A stretch of DNA of 53,994 bases from Solirubrobacter taibaiensis (GCA_027587225.1 JAPDDQ010000051.1:1-53994); one strand, 5' to 3'; shown: positions 18,600 through 27,618, counted from the first letter of the stretch. The notes: a model not told the origin generated them from the letters alone. Numbers and translations are program-made.

Positions 18600-19969
18600 G
18601 CGACCGCCTCCTTGGCGATGCCGAGCTGGTGCATCATCTCGTCGACCAGCGACCGTTCGCCGCGATGGCCGCGGACGCGCGGGTGCGCGGCCGTGGCGAT
18701 GCCCGTGAGGCCGCGCAGCTCGGCGGCGGGCACGGCCGGCGACCACAGGAAGCCCTGGGCCACGGAGCAGCCCAGCGCGATCAGTTGGTTGGCCTGGAGC
18801 GGCGTTTCCACGCCCTCGGCCACCACGTGCAGGCCGAGCGCGTGGGCGAGGCTGAGGATCGCCGCGACGACGGCGGAGTCCTCGGGCTCGGTGCCGAGGC
18901 CGTCGACGAACGAGCGGTCGACCTTCAGGACCTCCACCGGGAGGTCGCGCAGGCGGGCGAGGCTCGAGTGGCCGGTGCCGAAGTCGTCGATGCCGACGTA
19001 GACGCCGTGCGCCTTGCACTCGCGCAGGCGGTCGAGCGCGACGCTCTTGGCCGCCATCAGCGCGGATTCGGTGATCTCGAGGCAGAGGTGGCTCGGGTCG
19101 ATCCCGGCCTGCTCGATCGCGTCCTTGACCAGGACCGGGAAGTCGGGGTCCTCGAGCTGACGGGTGGACACGTTGACGGTGATCGTCAGCGGCTTCAGGC
19201 CGTCGGCGTGCAGTCGCGCGAGCGTCTTGGTCGCCGTGCGCAGGACGAACTCGCCGAGCGGGGCGATCAGGCCGGTCTCCTCCGCCAGCGGGATGAACTC
19301 CACCGGCGAAGCCTCCGACCAGCGCACGAGCGCCTCGGCGCCGACGAGCCGGCCGCTGCCGAGATCGATCTGCGGCTGGTAGCTGACCGTCAGCTCCTGG
19401 TGCTCGATCGCGGTGCGCAGGCGCTGCTCGAGGTCCAGCCGGCGCAGGAGCTTCGCGCGCGTCGCGTCGCTGAAGAACTCGACACGGTCCTTGCCGGCCT
19501 CCTTGGCCTGGTACATCGCGGTGTCGGCGTCGCGCAGCAGCACGTCGGCGTCGGACTCGTCCGGGCCGGCGGCGCGGCAGCCGATGCTCACGCGGATGTG
19601 GCGGCGCTGCCCGGCGATGTCGAACGGCGCCGACAGCGCGCCGCGGATCCGCCCGGCGAGGATCGTCGCGCCCGTCTGGTCGGCGTCGTGGCACAGCACG
19701 GTGAACTCGTCGCCGCCGATCCTGGCGACGAGATCGCCGTCGTGCACGGCGCCGCGCAGGCGCTGGGCGACCTGGATCAGCAGGCGGTCTCCCGCCTCGT
19801 GGCCGAAGCCGTCGTTGACGAGCTTGAAGTCGTCCAGGTCCAGGAAGAGCACGGCCAGCCCCTGCTGCATGCCCATCGCCGAGCGCAGCGCGGCGATGAA
19901 CGCGGCGCGGTCCGGCAGTCCGGTCAGGGCATCGAAGCCCGGGCGGGTATGGAAGACGAGGGTCGACAC
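18596..19969 (-). CDS. GGDEF-EAL cyclic-di-GMP protein without its own sensor domain
   Basis: 457 residues, soluble. GGDEF domain about 10-170, with GGDEF at 85-89 intact, so cyclase activity is possible. The inhibitory I-site upstream (RxxD in most members) reads HDGD at 76-79, so it is altered. EAL domain about 180-440: EAL 212-214, LEITES 297-302, IDDFGTG 327-333, KVDRSFV 349-355 and AEGVET 384-389, which looks catalytically complete (phosphodiesterase). There is no PAS, REC or TM region before GGDEF, so input must come from a partner; the 7-TM gene overlapping its stop is the obvious candidate. Confidence 0.93.
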   Translation of the reverse strand: MSTLVFHTRPGFDALTGLPDRAAFIAALRSAMGMQQGLAVLFLDLDDFKLVNDGFGHEAGDRLLIQVAQRLRGAVHDGDLVARIGGDEFTVLCHDADQTGATILAGRIRGALSAPFDIAGQRRHIRVSIGCRAAGPDESDADVLLRDADTAMYQAKEAGKDRVEFFSDATRAKLLRRLDLEQRLRTAIEHQELTVSYQPQIDLGSGRLVGAEALVRWSEASPVEFIPLAEETGLIAPLGEFVLRTATKTLARLHADGLKPLTITVNVSTRQLEDPDFPVLVKDAIEQAGIDPSHLCLEITESALMAAKSVALDRLRECKAHGVYVGIDDFGTGHSSLARLRDLPVEVLKVDRSFVDGLGTEPEDSAVVAAILSLAHALGLHVVAEGVETPLQANQLIALGCSVAQGFLWSPAVPAAELRGLTGIATAAHPRVRGHRGERSLVDEMMHQLGIAKEAVA

Positions 19970-20002
19970 GTTCCCCCATCAGTCGGACGAACTCAGGGTC
20001 CG

Positions 20003-21085
20003 TTAAGCGTTTGCGAACTTTGGGTCGGCGACCGTGAGGTACCAGCCGAAGAGCGCGTGGCAGGGACGCTGACGCCCCGTGAGGCTCAGCAGGCGCGTGA
20101 GCGTCTTCGGCGGCAGACGGGGAATCGCGTGCTGCAGCGCGAGCGCGGCCGTGAACGCCGGGCGGTGACGCGCCGAAAAGCGGTGATACGTGGCGAGTGC
20201 GCTCGAGGGCGACTGCTCGCCGGCGAGCGCACGGCGGATCTCGCGGGCGGCCGCGATCCCGAAGTAGAACGCCGGGCGGATGCCCTCGCCCGAGAGCGGG
20301 ATGCAGTGCCCGGCGCTGTCGCCGACGAAGTAGACGCCGTCCTCGGTCGCGGCGCGCAGCTTGTGCGGGAACCAGTTGCCCTGGTAGCGGACGGCGTCTC
20401 GGTCGAGCCGCTGCGCGATGTCCTGCGTGGGTTCCTTGACGTGATGGGTCGGTTCGTAGGAGCCGACGCCGATCCGCTGCTCGCCGTCCGCGGGCACGCT
20501 CCACGCGTACCCGTAGCGGACGAGGGAACGGTCGATCCACACGTCCAGGTCGGTGGACGCGCCGTGCGGGTGGACCTCGAGGCCGCGGCTGAGCGGCGCC
20601 TCCGGCGGCTGGTAGTGCGTGGCCAGCACGCGCCGCCAGCCGAGCGCGTCGACGATGTACGGCGCGGTCAGCTCACCGCGGTCGGTGACGACCGTGCGGC
20701 CGCTGCGCCCCTCGACCTTGGCGATCGCAAAGCGGGCGTCGGTCTGGGCGAAGAGCTGCTGGCACAGGGCTCTGTACTCGAAGCTCGACCAGCTCCACGG
20801 CAGCCGGAAGCGCGCGGACCCGTGCGGCGTGTGGAACGCCATGCACGGGATCTCCTGGCGGATGCTGTCCTGCACCCCCATCGCGTGCAGCCACGGCGTC
20901 GGGGCCGCGCACGCGCTCGTGGCCCGCTCGCCGATCTCGTACCGGTCCACGATCAGCACGTCCGCGCCGGAGCCGGTGAGCTCCCGGGCGAGCGCGAGCC
21001 CGGCGAAGCTCGCGCCGCAGATCAGCACGTCGGGCCGCTCGTCGAGCGGGGTTCGCTCGCCGCGGGCGAGGGTCGCGCGTTTCAT
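20003..21085 (-). CDS. FAD-dependent oxidoreductase, geranylgeranyl-reductase-like
   Basis: 360 residues from ATG 21085. The N-terminal FAD Rossmann motif is GASFAGLALA. The second FAD motif VGDSAGHCIPLSGEGI sits near residue 265, typical of the geranylgeranyl reductase / PHBH superfamily. The C-terminal end is helical. The start overlaps the stop of the phytoene/squalene synthase-like gene (ATGA, 21082-21085), which suggests an isoprenoid substrate. The ATG and stop are both part of a 27-bp palindrome (21083-21109). Confidence 0.85.
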   Translation of the reverse strand: MKRATLARGERTPLDERPDVLICGASFAGLALARELTGSGADVLIVDRYEIGERATSACAAPTPWLHAMGVQDSIRQEIPCMAFHTPHGSARFRLPWSWSSFEYRALCQQLFAQTDARFAIAKVEGRSGRTVVTDRGELTAPYIVDALGWRRVLATHYQPPEAPLSRGLEVHPHGASTDLDVWIDRSLVRYGYAWSVPADGEQRIGVGSYEPTHHVKEPTQDIAQRLDRDAVRYQGNWFPHKLRAATEDGVYFVGDSAGHCIPLSGEGIRPAFYFGIAAAREIRRALAGEQSPSSALATYHRFSARHRPAFTAALALQHAIPRLPPKTLTRLLSLTGRQRPCHALFGWYLTVADPKFANA

Positions 21086-21918
21086 AAAGAGGGACAGTCC
21101 CTCTTTATGTTCGCGGCCTCCAGCGCCGCTCCCGGCAGATGCCACACGCGCACGCCCGTCGGGCGCGGGCTGTCGAGCATCCGGCGGTACAGGCCGACCG
21201 CCAGGCGCACACCGGGCCGGACCGAGGCGGGCGCGGCGGCGATCGCGGGGCCGGCGGCCGCGAACAGGGCGCGGGCGCGCTCGGACTCGTGGCTGAGCAG
21301 GGCGCGCAGGCGCGGGCTCGAGCCGGTCAGGTCGGCGTCGCTGACGCCGAACGCGTCGCGGTCCTCCGCGGGCAGGTAGATGCGGTCCAGGCGTCGGTCC
21401 TCGCGCACGTCGCGGATGAAGTTCGCGAGCTGGAACGCGACGCCGAGCCGACCGATGTCGGCGTGGTGGTGCGGCGGGACGCCGAGCAGCGCGGCCATGA
21501 TCCGGCCGACGGTGCCGGCTGAGCCGTCCATGTAGGTCACGAGCTGCTCGTAGGTCTCGATCCGGATCGGCGGCTCGCAGTCCACGCGCATCGAGCGCAT
21601 GTACGTGCTCAGCTCCTCGAGCGGGAGGCCGTGGCGGTCGGCGGCGTCCGTGAGCGCCAGCGCGACGGGATGTCGCGGCGTTTGCAGCTGCGCCTCCCAC
21701 GCGTCGAGCGCCGCGCGGCGCTCGGTCGGCGAGGGCGGACGGCGGGGTCCGTCGACGAGCTGGTCGGCCGCGCGAACGTAGCCGTAGAGCGCATACGTGG
21801 CGGGTTGGATCGGTGCGGGCAAGCGGCGCGTGGCGAGGTAATAGGTGGGGTCGTGGCGACGCAGCATGCGCCTGGCCGTCTCGTATCCCTCCCGCAACGC
21901 CGGTTCCATTCCTCCCAC
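21082..21918 (-). CDS. crtB: Squalene/phytoene synthase family protein
   Basis: 278 residues, head-to-head prenyl transferase. The first Asp site reads RAADQLVD (49-56), and the second is RDVREDRRLD (169-178), followed by RIYLP, a clear trans-isoprenyl diphosphate synthase signature. It is either phytoene synthase (carotenoid route) or a squalene/hydroxysqualene-type member; sequence alone does not separate them with certainty. GTG at 21918 or ATG at 21909 may start it. The divergent ATPase gene begins 14 bp away. The last residues (IKRDCPSL) derive from the palindrome at 21083-21109. Confidence 0.85.
   Translation of the reverse strand: MGGMEPALREGYETARRMLRRHDPTYYLATRRLPAPIQPATYALYGYVRAADQLVDGPRRPPSPTERRAALDAWEAQLQTPRHPVALALTDAADRHGLPLEELSTYMRSMRVDCEPPIRIETYEQLVTYMDGSAGTVGRIMAALLGVPPHHHADIGRLGVAFQLANFIRDVREDRRLDRIYLPAEDRDAFGVSDADLTGSSPRLRALLSHESERARALFAAAGPAIAAAPASVRPGVRLAVGLYRRMLDSPRPTGVRVWHLPGAALEAANIKRDCPSL
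21083..21109. repeat. 27-bp perfect palindrome at a stop/start junction
   Basis: The arms CATAAAGAGGGAC (21083-21095) and GTCCCTCTTTATG (21097-21109) surround A21096. It encodes the last residues of the upstream gene and the first codon of the next. It resembles the palindrome at 33098-33128. Confidence 0.8.
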
Positions 21919-21932
21919 TAGGGTGCACTACG

Positions 21933-22838
21933 GTGGACGCGCTGTTGCGAGATCGCTCGTTGCTGTACGTGACGGGCAAGGGCGGAGTCGGAAAGACGAC
22001 CGTTGCCGCGGCGTTGGGACTGGCCGCCGCGCGGACCGGCCGGCGCACGATCGTGTGCGAGGTGGCCGAGCAGGACCGGATGTCGCGGGCGTTCGCGCGC
22101 CAGGGCGTGCGGCCCGAGCAGGAGGTCGAGCTCTCCGACGGGCTGTGGGCGATCACGATCGACCCGCAGGCGGCGCTGGAGGAGTGGCTGGCCAAGCAGG
22201 TCGGCGGCACGGCGCTGAAGGTGCTGGGGCACTCGCACGCGTTCCAGTATTTCGTCGCGGCCGCGCCGGGCGCGAAGGAGCTGATCACGATCGCGAAGGT
22301 GTGGGAGCTCGCGCAGAAGCAGCGGTGGAACTCCAGCAACCGGCTCTACGACCTGGTGGTCGTGGACGCGCCCGCTTCCGGGCACGGGATCGGGATGCTC
22401 ACCACGCCGCGGACGTTCGGGGAGATCGCGCGCGTCGGGCCGATCCGCCGCCAGGCCTACAAGGTGTCCGAGATGCTCTCCGACCCCGCGCGCACCGGCT
22501 ACGTGGGCGTCGCGCTGCCCGAGGAGATGCCGGTGACCGAGACCATCGAGCTCGACGGGCGGCTGCGCAAGGAGGTCGGGCTCGGGCTGGAGACGATCTA
22601 CATGAACGCGATGTGGCCGGAGCGCTTCTCTTCGAGCGACGTGACCAAGCTGCGCGCGGCCGAGCCCGCGGGCGCCGTGCGCGCCGCGCTGTCGGTGCAC
22701 GAGCGCGTCAAGGCGCAGCGGGCGCAGGTGCGGCGGCTGGAGGGCGCGATCGACGCGCCGGTCACGCCGCTGCCGTTCGTCTTCGAGTCCGAGCTCGAGC
22801 TCGAGCACTACGAGCACCTCGCCGACGCGATCGCATGA
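21933..22838 (+). CDS. ArsA/GET3-family ATPase
   Basis: 301 residues from GTG 21933. A deviant P-loop GKGGVGKTT lies at about residues 14-22, and VVVDAPASGHGIGML is the switch II/DAPATGH signature of ArsA-like ATPases. One nucleotide domain only, so it should dimerise. Actinobacteria often carry such genes without an ars operon, and none is seen here. It is followed, with ATGA overlap (22835-22838), by PH-domain membrane proteins, so a role in membrane protein handling is possible but unproven. Confidence 0.85.
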   Translation: MDALLRDRSLLYVTGKGGVGKTTVAAALGLAAARTGRRTIVCEVAEQDRMSRAFARQGVRPEQEVELSDGLWAITIDPQAALEEWLAKQVGGTALKVLGHSHAFQYFVAAAPGAKELITIAKVWELAQKQRWNSSNRLYDLVVVDAPASGHGIGMLTTPRTFGEIARVGPIRRQAYKVSEMLSDPARTGYVGVALPEEMPVTETIELDGRLRKEVGLGLETIYMNAMWPERFSSSDVTKLRAAEPAGAVRAALSVHERVKAQRAQVRRLEGAIDAPVTPLPFVFESELELEHYEHLADAIA

Positions 22839-23278
22839 GGCAGCTCTCCCCCATCGCCCGGCGTGTCTGGCGGCTCTCGGCGCTCGTGTTCTGGCTGATG
22901 GTGCTGATCGCCGGCGTGATCGTGGCCGTGCTCGTCGACGGCGCGGCGCCGTGGGCGTGGGTCGGGCCACTCGTGCTCGGGGCTTTGTGGGTCGGTGTGG
23001 TGCCGGAGCTGCGCTGGCGGCGCTGGCGCTGGGACCTGACCGACGAGGGCATCGATATCCAGAACGGCGCGATCTCGGTCAACCGGACGCTGATCCCCTG
23101 GGTGCGCGTGCAGCACGTGGAGACGCAGCGCGGCGTCTTCGAGCAGATCTTCGGGCTGGCGACGGTGATCGTCCACAACGCCGCCTCCGCGCACACGATC
23201 CCGCTGCTCGCGCAGGCCGACGCCGAGGAGCTGCGCGAGCGGATCGCCGCGCGGGCGAAGACCGACGATGACGCCTGA
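22835..23278 (+). CDS. PH domain-containing membrane protein (YdbS-like)
   Basis: 147 residues. Two adjacent hydrophobic segments (ALVFWLMVLIAGVIVAVLV and a second near VGPLVLGALWVGVV) are followed by a bacterial PH (bPH2) domain: LTDEGIDIQNGAISVNRTLI and WVRVQHVETQRGVFEQIFGL. Length and layout match B. subtilis YdbS. The start overlaps the ATPase stop, and its end overlaps the next gene by 11 bp. Confidence 0.88.
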   Translation: MRQLSPIARRVWRLSALVFWLMVLIAGVIVAVLVDGAAPWAWVGPLVLGALWVGVVPELRWRRWRWDLTDEGIDIQNGAISVNRTLIPWVRVQHVETQRGVFEQIFGLATVIVHNAASAHTIPLLAQADAEELRERIAARAKTDDDA

Positions 23279-24671
23279 GCGCCGCAAGCTGCACCCGGCG
23301 GCCATGGTCGTGTACTCCGCGGCGGCGCTGCGGAGCGGCATCTTCCCGCTGCTGATCATCGTCGTGATGCCGCTGCTGGGCGGCGACTTCGACGCTCGCG
23401 GGCTGCTGCGCGCCGCCGTTTACGGCGTGATCGGCATCGGGGTCGCGGGTGTGGCCGGCTACGTGCGCTGGAGCACGACGCGGTGGTGGATCGACGAGAC
23501 CGCGGTCCACCATCACACCGGGCTGCTGCGCAAGAGCGACACCAAGGTGCCGCTGGAGCGGATCGAGGGCCTCGACGTGCACCAGGGCCCGCTGCAGCGG
23601 GCGTTCGGCGTGTTCGCGCTGGACGTGCAGACCGGCGCGGGCAAGAAGGGCGGCGAGATCGCGCTGCCCGCCCTCACCCCGGCCGCGGTCGAGGACCTGC
23701 GCGCGGCGCGCGCGTCCGGCAGCGCGGTCGCCGTCGATGCCGAGCCAGTTGAGCGCCATTCGCGACGCCTGTCGCGGCGCGAGCTGGCGATCACGGCGGT
23801 CACCGCGGGGCAGCTCGGCGTGCTGCTGCCGGTCCTCGCCGCGCTCGGACAGGTCGTCTCGCAGGTCGGCGAGAACGAGCAGGAGGACGCGTTCCGGTTC
23901 CTCCCGCACTCGGTGACCATGGCCGTGCTGATCGTCGTCGGACTGCTGCTGGCCGCCTGGCTGATCTCGATCCTCGGGTCGGTGATCGCGTTCGGCGGGT
24001 TCACGATCGTGCGCGAAGAGGAGCGCATCCTCGTGCGGCGCGGGCTCGTGGCCCGCAACGAGGCGACGGTGCCGGTCGGCCGCGTGCGCGCCGTGCGGGT
24101 GGTCGAAGGCCTGCTGCGACGGCCGTTCGGGCTGTGCGCGCTGACCGTCGAGGTCACGGGCTACGCGAACGAGGCGAGCGCCGCGCGCACCCTGTTCCCG
24201 GTCGTGCGCGTGAGCGACGTCCGCGCGTTCCTGGACGAGTTCCTGCCTGAACTGGCCGACGATCCCGGCGCGCTGTCGCGCCCGCCGGCCCGCGCGGCGC
24301 GGCGCTACGTCGCGCCCTCGCTCGCGCTGGCCGTGCTCGTCGCCGTGGGCCTGTGGTTCCTCGTCGGCGTGTTCTCGCTGCTCGCGCTCGTGATCACCGC
24401 GTACGGCTGGGCCCGCTGGCGCGCCGCGGGCTGGCGCCTGCGCGACGGCCGGCTCGCCGTGCGCTCACAGCGCCTCGCGCGCGTCACCGTGCTCGCCCCG
24501 GCGCGGCTGCGTGAGTCGCACACCCGGACGCAGAACGTCTTCCAGCGCCGCGCCGAGCTGGCCGACCTCTCCGTGTCCTTCGGCAAGAGCACCACGGCCC
24601 GCATCCGCCACCTCGAGGCCCGGCAGGTCATCGAGGCGGCGGCGGCGCTTGGACGGCCAGCACCTCGATGA
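23268..24671 (+). CDS. PH domain-containing membrane protein (YdbT-like)
   Basis: 467 residues with three bPH2-type segments: one with LLRKSDTKVPLERIEGLDVH, one after REEERILVRRGLVARNEATV, and a weaker C-terminal one around VRSQRLARVTVLAPARLRE. TM pairs lie near 20-60, 160-235 and 350-385. This is the large partner of YdbS. In B. subtilis, YdbST has been linked to resistance to some peptide antibiotics; here the function is inferred only. Its last 44 bp overlap the convergent phosphoesterase gene. Confidence 0.88.
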   Translation: MTPERRKLHPAAMVVYSAAALRSGIFPLLIIVVMPLLGGDFDARGLLRAAVYGVIGIGVAGVAGYVRWSTTRWWIDETAVHHHTGLLRKSDTKVPLERIEGLDVHQGPLQRAFGVFALDVQTGAGKKGGEIALPALTPAAVEDLRAARASGSAVAVDAEPVERHSRRLSRRELAITAVTAGQLGVLLPVLAALGQVVSQVGENEQEDAFRFLPHSVTMAVLIVVGLLLAAWLISILGSVIAFGGFTIVREEERILVRRGLVARNEATVPVGRVRAVRVVEGLLRRPFGLCALTVEVTGYANEASAARTLFPVVRVSDVRAFLDEFLPELADDPGALSRPPARAARRYVAPSLALAVLVAVGLWFLVGVFSLLALVITAYGWARWRAAGWRLRDGRLAVRSQRLARVTVLAPARLRESHTRTQNVFQRRAELADLSVSFGKSTTARIRHLEARQVIEAAAALGRPAPR

Positions 24672-26283
24672 GCTCCGGCTCCTGCGAGACGTCCCTGAGG
24701 CCGACGACGTAGACCGTCAGCGCGTCCGTGCCGTCGAGCTTGAAGCGCAGGAAGTGCTTGTAGTCCTCGCGGTGCTGGGCGGCGAAGACCTCGTTCGCGT
24801 GCCACCGCGGGTTGATCCGATGGCTGAGAAAGAGGTAGGCGACGAGCAGCCAGCGACCGACGACCACGCCCACGACGGCCATCACCAGCGCGGTGAGGTA
24901 GCCGTGCCAGAACCCGTCGTCCGCGAGCCCTTGCGGGAGCAGGCCGAGCACGAGGATCGTGCCGAGCCAGGCGACCGCGAACTGGGCGGCCCAGTGCAGC
25001 AGCCCCATCGCGCCTCGCGCTTCCCCATAGATCGCCCAGGCGCGGAGCCCCGCGGCGAGGCCTATGGCGGCCAGGACGAGCCAGACGGTGATCGAGTCGA
25101 GCACGAGCGCGCCGAAGCCGGCGTCCAGGCTGTCCGTGAAGCTCGTGTCACGGTCCTTGACGCCGACGGCCACCAGCAGCGCGGCGAGCAGGTAGACCAC
25201 GGCCAGGACCTTTCCGAGCTTCCAGGTCTCGGCGGGCGACAGATGCCGCAGGAACCCCAGGGCGAGCCGGCGGGAGGTGTCGACGTCAGGCCATTCCCGG
25301 CGGCGCGTGTACACCGTCGTCGCCGGCGGTTCGTCGCTTCCGGCCCGCGTGCTCGCCGGGAGGTCGACCTCGAGCGGCAGCTGGTGCGTGGGTGAGAGGA
25401 ACGCTCCGCCGCCACCGGCCGTCAACTTCGCGCCCACCGTGGTCACCACGCCGTCCTGCTCCTCGGCACTCTGGTCGTAGCGCGCGTAGTGATGCAGGTC
25501 GCCGGTGATGGTCAGCGCCAGCCTCGCTCCGTTCTTGCAGATCACGTGGTCGTCGAACCAGGCCAGGCTCTTCCACGACTGTGGCGGCGGCTTGTCCGCC
25601 TCGACCTGCACCCAACTCGGCTTTGCGGTGGCGAGGATGATCTTGTCTCCCGCCTCCGTCTGCTCCGCGACGCGCGTGAAGTAGTCCACTTGCGGCCCGT
25701 CGATGTAGGCGTCGAACTGGATGTCGATCCCCCACAGCCACCAGTTGTACGGCAGCTTGATCGCGAAGTACGAGCGCCCCTGCCGCGTCTGCCACGCACC
25801 GATCGAAGCCCGCTGGCAGAACAGGCGCGTGAAGCTCGTGAGCCCGTCGTACCAGTCGTGATTGCCCGGGATGACGTACATGTCCGCCGGATCGAGGCCT
25901 TTGGACGCCTCCTCGTACGGGTACCGGAAGCGCTCGTCGTAGCGCTCCCAACTCGCCGACGGGTAGACCTGGTCGCCCCCGAGCACGAGAAAGCGACCCC
26001 GTTCGGTTTCCGTCGGCGAGTTGCCGGCGAGCAGTCGCGCGATCGCGTAGGTTGGGTTGAAGCCGTCACCGACGTCGGAGGCGTAGTCGAACCAGAACGT
26101 GCCGCTGTCTTCACCGGAGTAGTCGAAGCAGAGGCCGCCGTGGTCGGTCGGATCGGCCCCCGCCATCGACTCGCGCTTGTCGGCGAAGTTCGCGAACAGG
26201 CCGGAGAGCACGACCTCCTGCGCGGAATGCAGAAGGACGCGCGGCTCCAGCCACTTCGTCATCGGCTGAGGCTTGCGGTTCAT
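24628..26283 (-). CDS. Metallophosphoesterase domain fused to a membrane region
   Basis: 551 residues. N-terminal calcineurin-like fold: SDVGDGF, LGGDQVYP, PGNHDWYDGL and ITGDLHHYARY supply the metal ligands (the usual DxH is replaced by a DVGD arrangement). A polar stretch (about 300-350) leads to four TM segments (about 365-485) and a short C-terminal cytoplasmic end. No signal peptide is apparent, so the catalytic domain is probably cytoplasmic and membrane-tethered. Substrate unknown. It lies 31 bp after era on the same strand and overlaps the convergent ydbT-like gene at its 3' end. Confidence 0.85.
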   Translation of the reverse strand: MNRKPQPMTKWLEPRVLLHSAQEVVLSGLFANFADKRESMAGADPTDHGGLCFDYSGEDSGTFWFDYASDVGDGFNPTYAIARLLAGNSPTETERGRFLVLGGDQVYPSASWERYDERFRYPYEEASKGLDPADMYVIPGNHDWYDGLTSFTRLFCQRASIGAWQTRQGRSYFAIKLPYNWWLWGIDIQFDAYIDGPQVDYFTRVAEQTEAGDKIILATAKPSWVQVEADKPPPQSWKSLAWFDDHVICKNGARLALTITGDLHHYARYDQSAEEQDGVVTTVGAKLTAGGGGAFLSPTHQLPLEVDLPASTRAGSDEPPATTVYTRRREWPDVDTSRRLALGFLRHLSPAETWKLGKVLAVVYLLAALLVAVGVKDRDTSFTDSLDAGFGALVLDSITVWLVLAAIGLAAGLRAWAIYGEARGAMGLLHWAAQFAVAWLGTILVLGLLPQGLADDGFWHGYLTALVMAVVGVVVGRWLLVAYLFLSHRINPRWHANEVFAAQHREDYKHFLRFKLDGTDALTVYVVGLRDVSQEPELIEVLAVQAPPPPR

Positions 26284-26314
26284 GGCGCAGTCTCTTAGGA
26301 CCGCGCCGCCGGCG

Positions 26315-27199
26315 TCAAGTGATGCCGAGCCGGTCCAGCAGCGCGTCGTCGGCGCGCCAGGACTTGCGGACGCGGACGGAGAGGTCCAGGTGGACGTGCT
26401 CGGCCAGCTCGCGCTCGATCTCCTTGCGCGCGGCGACGCCGATCGACTTGATCATGCGGCCCTGGTGGCCGATCAGGATGCCCTTCTGGGACTCGGTCTC
26501 CACCCACATGATCGCGCGGACGGTGACGCCGTTCTCCCGCTCCTCGATCTCGTCGACCTGGACCTCGACGGCGTGCGGGACCTCCTGGCGCGTACGCAGG
26601 AGCACCTGCTCGCGCACGAGCTCCGCGAGCATGACCTTCTCGGGCTGGTCGGAGTGGTCCTCGGGCGGGAAGTAGAACGGGCCCTCGGGCAAGAGGCCGG
26701 CGAGATGATCGACCAGGGCGGGGACGCCCTTGCCGGTCCGGGCGCTGATCGGGAAGACCTCGGCCTCGGGCAGGTCGAGCACCTCCGTGAGGACCAGCGA
26801 CTTGACCGTCTTGGCGTGGTTCATGCGATCGACCTTGTTGACCGCGATCACGATCGGGATCTTCGCCTCGCCGAGCGCCTCGGCGATGAAGCGGTCGCCC
26901 GCGCCGCCGATGCCCTGGTCGCCGTTGACGACGAACAGCGCGGCGTCCGCTTCGCTCAGCTCGGACTCCACGCGCTTCTGCATGCGCGAGGTGAGCGCGT
27001 CGCGAGGCCGCTGGACGCCCGGGAGGTCGGTCAGCACGAGTTGGAACTCGGGGGTGGTGAGCACACCGCGGATCGCGCGGCGCGTGGTCTGCGGCTTGTC
27101 GGAGACGATCGCGACCTTGTGACCGATCATCTTGTTGACGAGCGTCGACTTGCCGACGTTCGGCCGCCCCGCGAGCGCGACGAAGCCCGACCGGCTCAT
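26315..27199 (-). CDS. era: GTPase Era
   Basis: 294 residues. 30S assembly GTPase that binds the 16S rRNA 3' end. G1 GRPNVGKS (11-18), G3 DLPG (58-61), G4 NKVD (121-124), G5 SART; the C-terminal KH domain has GILIGHQGRMIKSIG. Length is typical. Last of the yqeY-phoH-ybeY-era group, 37 bp after ybeY. Confidence 0.97.
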   Translation of the reverse strand: MSRSGFVALAGRPNVGKSTLVNKMIGHKVAIVSDKPQTTRRAIRGVLTTPEFQLVLTDLPGVQRPRDALTSRMQKRVESELSEADAALFVVNGDQGIGGAGDRFIAEALGEAKIPIVIAVNKVDRMNHAKTVKSLVLTEVLDLPEAEVFPISARTGKGVPALVDHLAGLLPEGPFYFPPEDHSDQPEKVMLAELVREQVLLRTRQEVPHAVEVQVDEIEERENGVTVRAIMWVETESQKGILIGHQGRMIKSIGVAARKEIERELAEHVHLDLSVRVRKSWRADDALLDRLGIT

Positions 27200-27236
27200 G
27201 GGACACGCCTCTCCGCAGGATTCCCTGACGGCACGC

Positions 27237-27617
27237 TCATCGCAGCCACCCCATGATCTCGGCCTGCACCGCGAGCATCTCGCCCTCGTCCGTCTCGTGA
27301 TCCATACCCGTCAAGTGCAGCACGCCGTGGACGACGGCCTCCATCAGGTCCACCGTGTGCTCGGGGCAGATGAAGACGTCACCGAGCTCACGCTCGCCGA
27401 ACGGGTCCTCGTCGTCCTCGTCGATCGGGAAGCTCAGGACGTCCGTCGGCCCGACCTTCCCGCGCCAGGTGAGGTTGAGCTCCGCGATCCGCTCCGGGGA
27501 GACGAAGGACACGGCGACGTGCCCGTCGTTGAACCCCGCGGAGGCGGCGGCGTAGGCCACCGCCTCCTCCACGCGCTCCGCCGGGAGCGCGCTGCCGATC
27601 ACGTCCACCTCGAGCAC
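27237..27617 (-). CDS. ybeY: Endoribonuclease YbeY (rRNA maturation)
   Basis: 126 residues, single-domain metalloprotein. The zinc motif HGVLHLTGMDH places His at 97, 101 and 107. TDVLSFP is the other family hallmark. Acts in 16S 3'-end maturation and ribosome quality control, fitting its position between phoH (1 bp away) and era. Confidence 0.97.
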   Translation of the reverse strand: MLEVDVIGSALPAERVEEAVAYAAASAGFNDGHVAVSFVSPERIAELNLTWRGKVGPTDVLSFPIDEDDEDPFGERELGDVFICPEHTVDLMEAVVHGVLHLTGMDHETDEGEMLAVQAEIMGWLR

Positions 27618-27618
27618 G

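Noticed and set aside
18600..20540. Upstream extension of the 7-TM gene
   Set aside because: The frame is open, but it is the shadow of the GGDEF-EAL gene; the GTGA overlap and hydrophobic onset place the start at 18599.
18629..21379. 916-codon plus-strand open frame
   Set aside because: It spans the antisense of the GGDEF-EAL and FAD genes, with no domain pattern.
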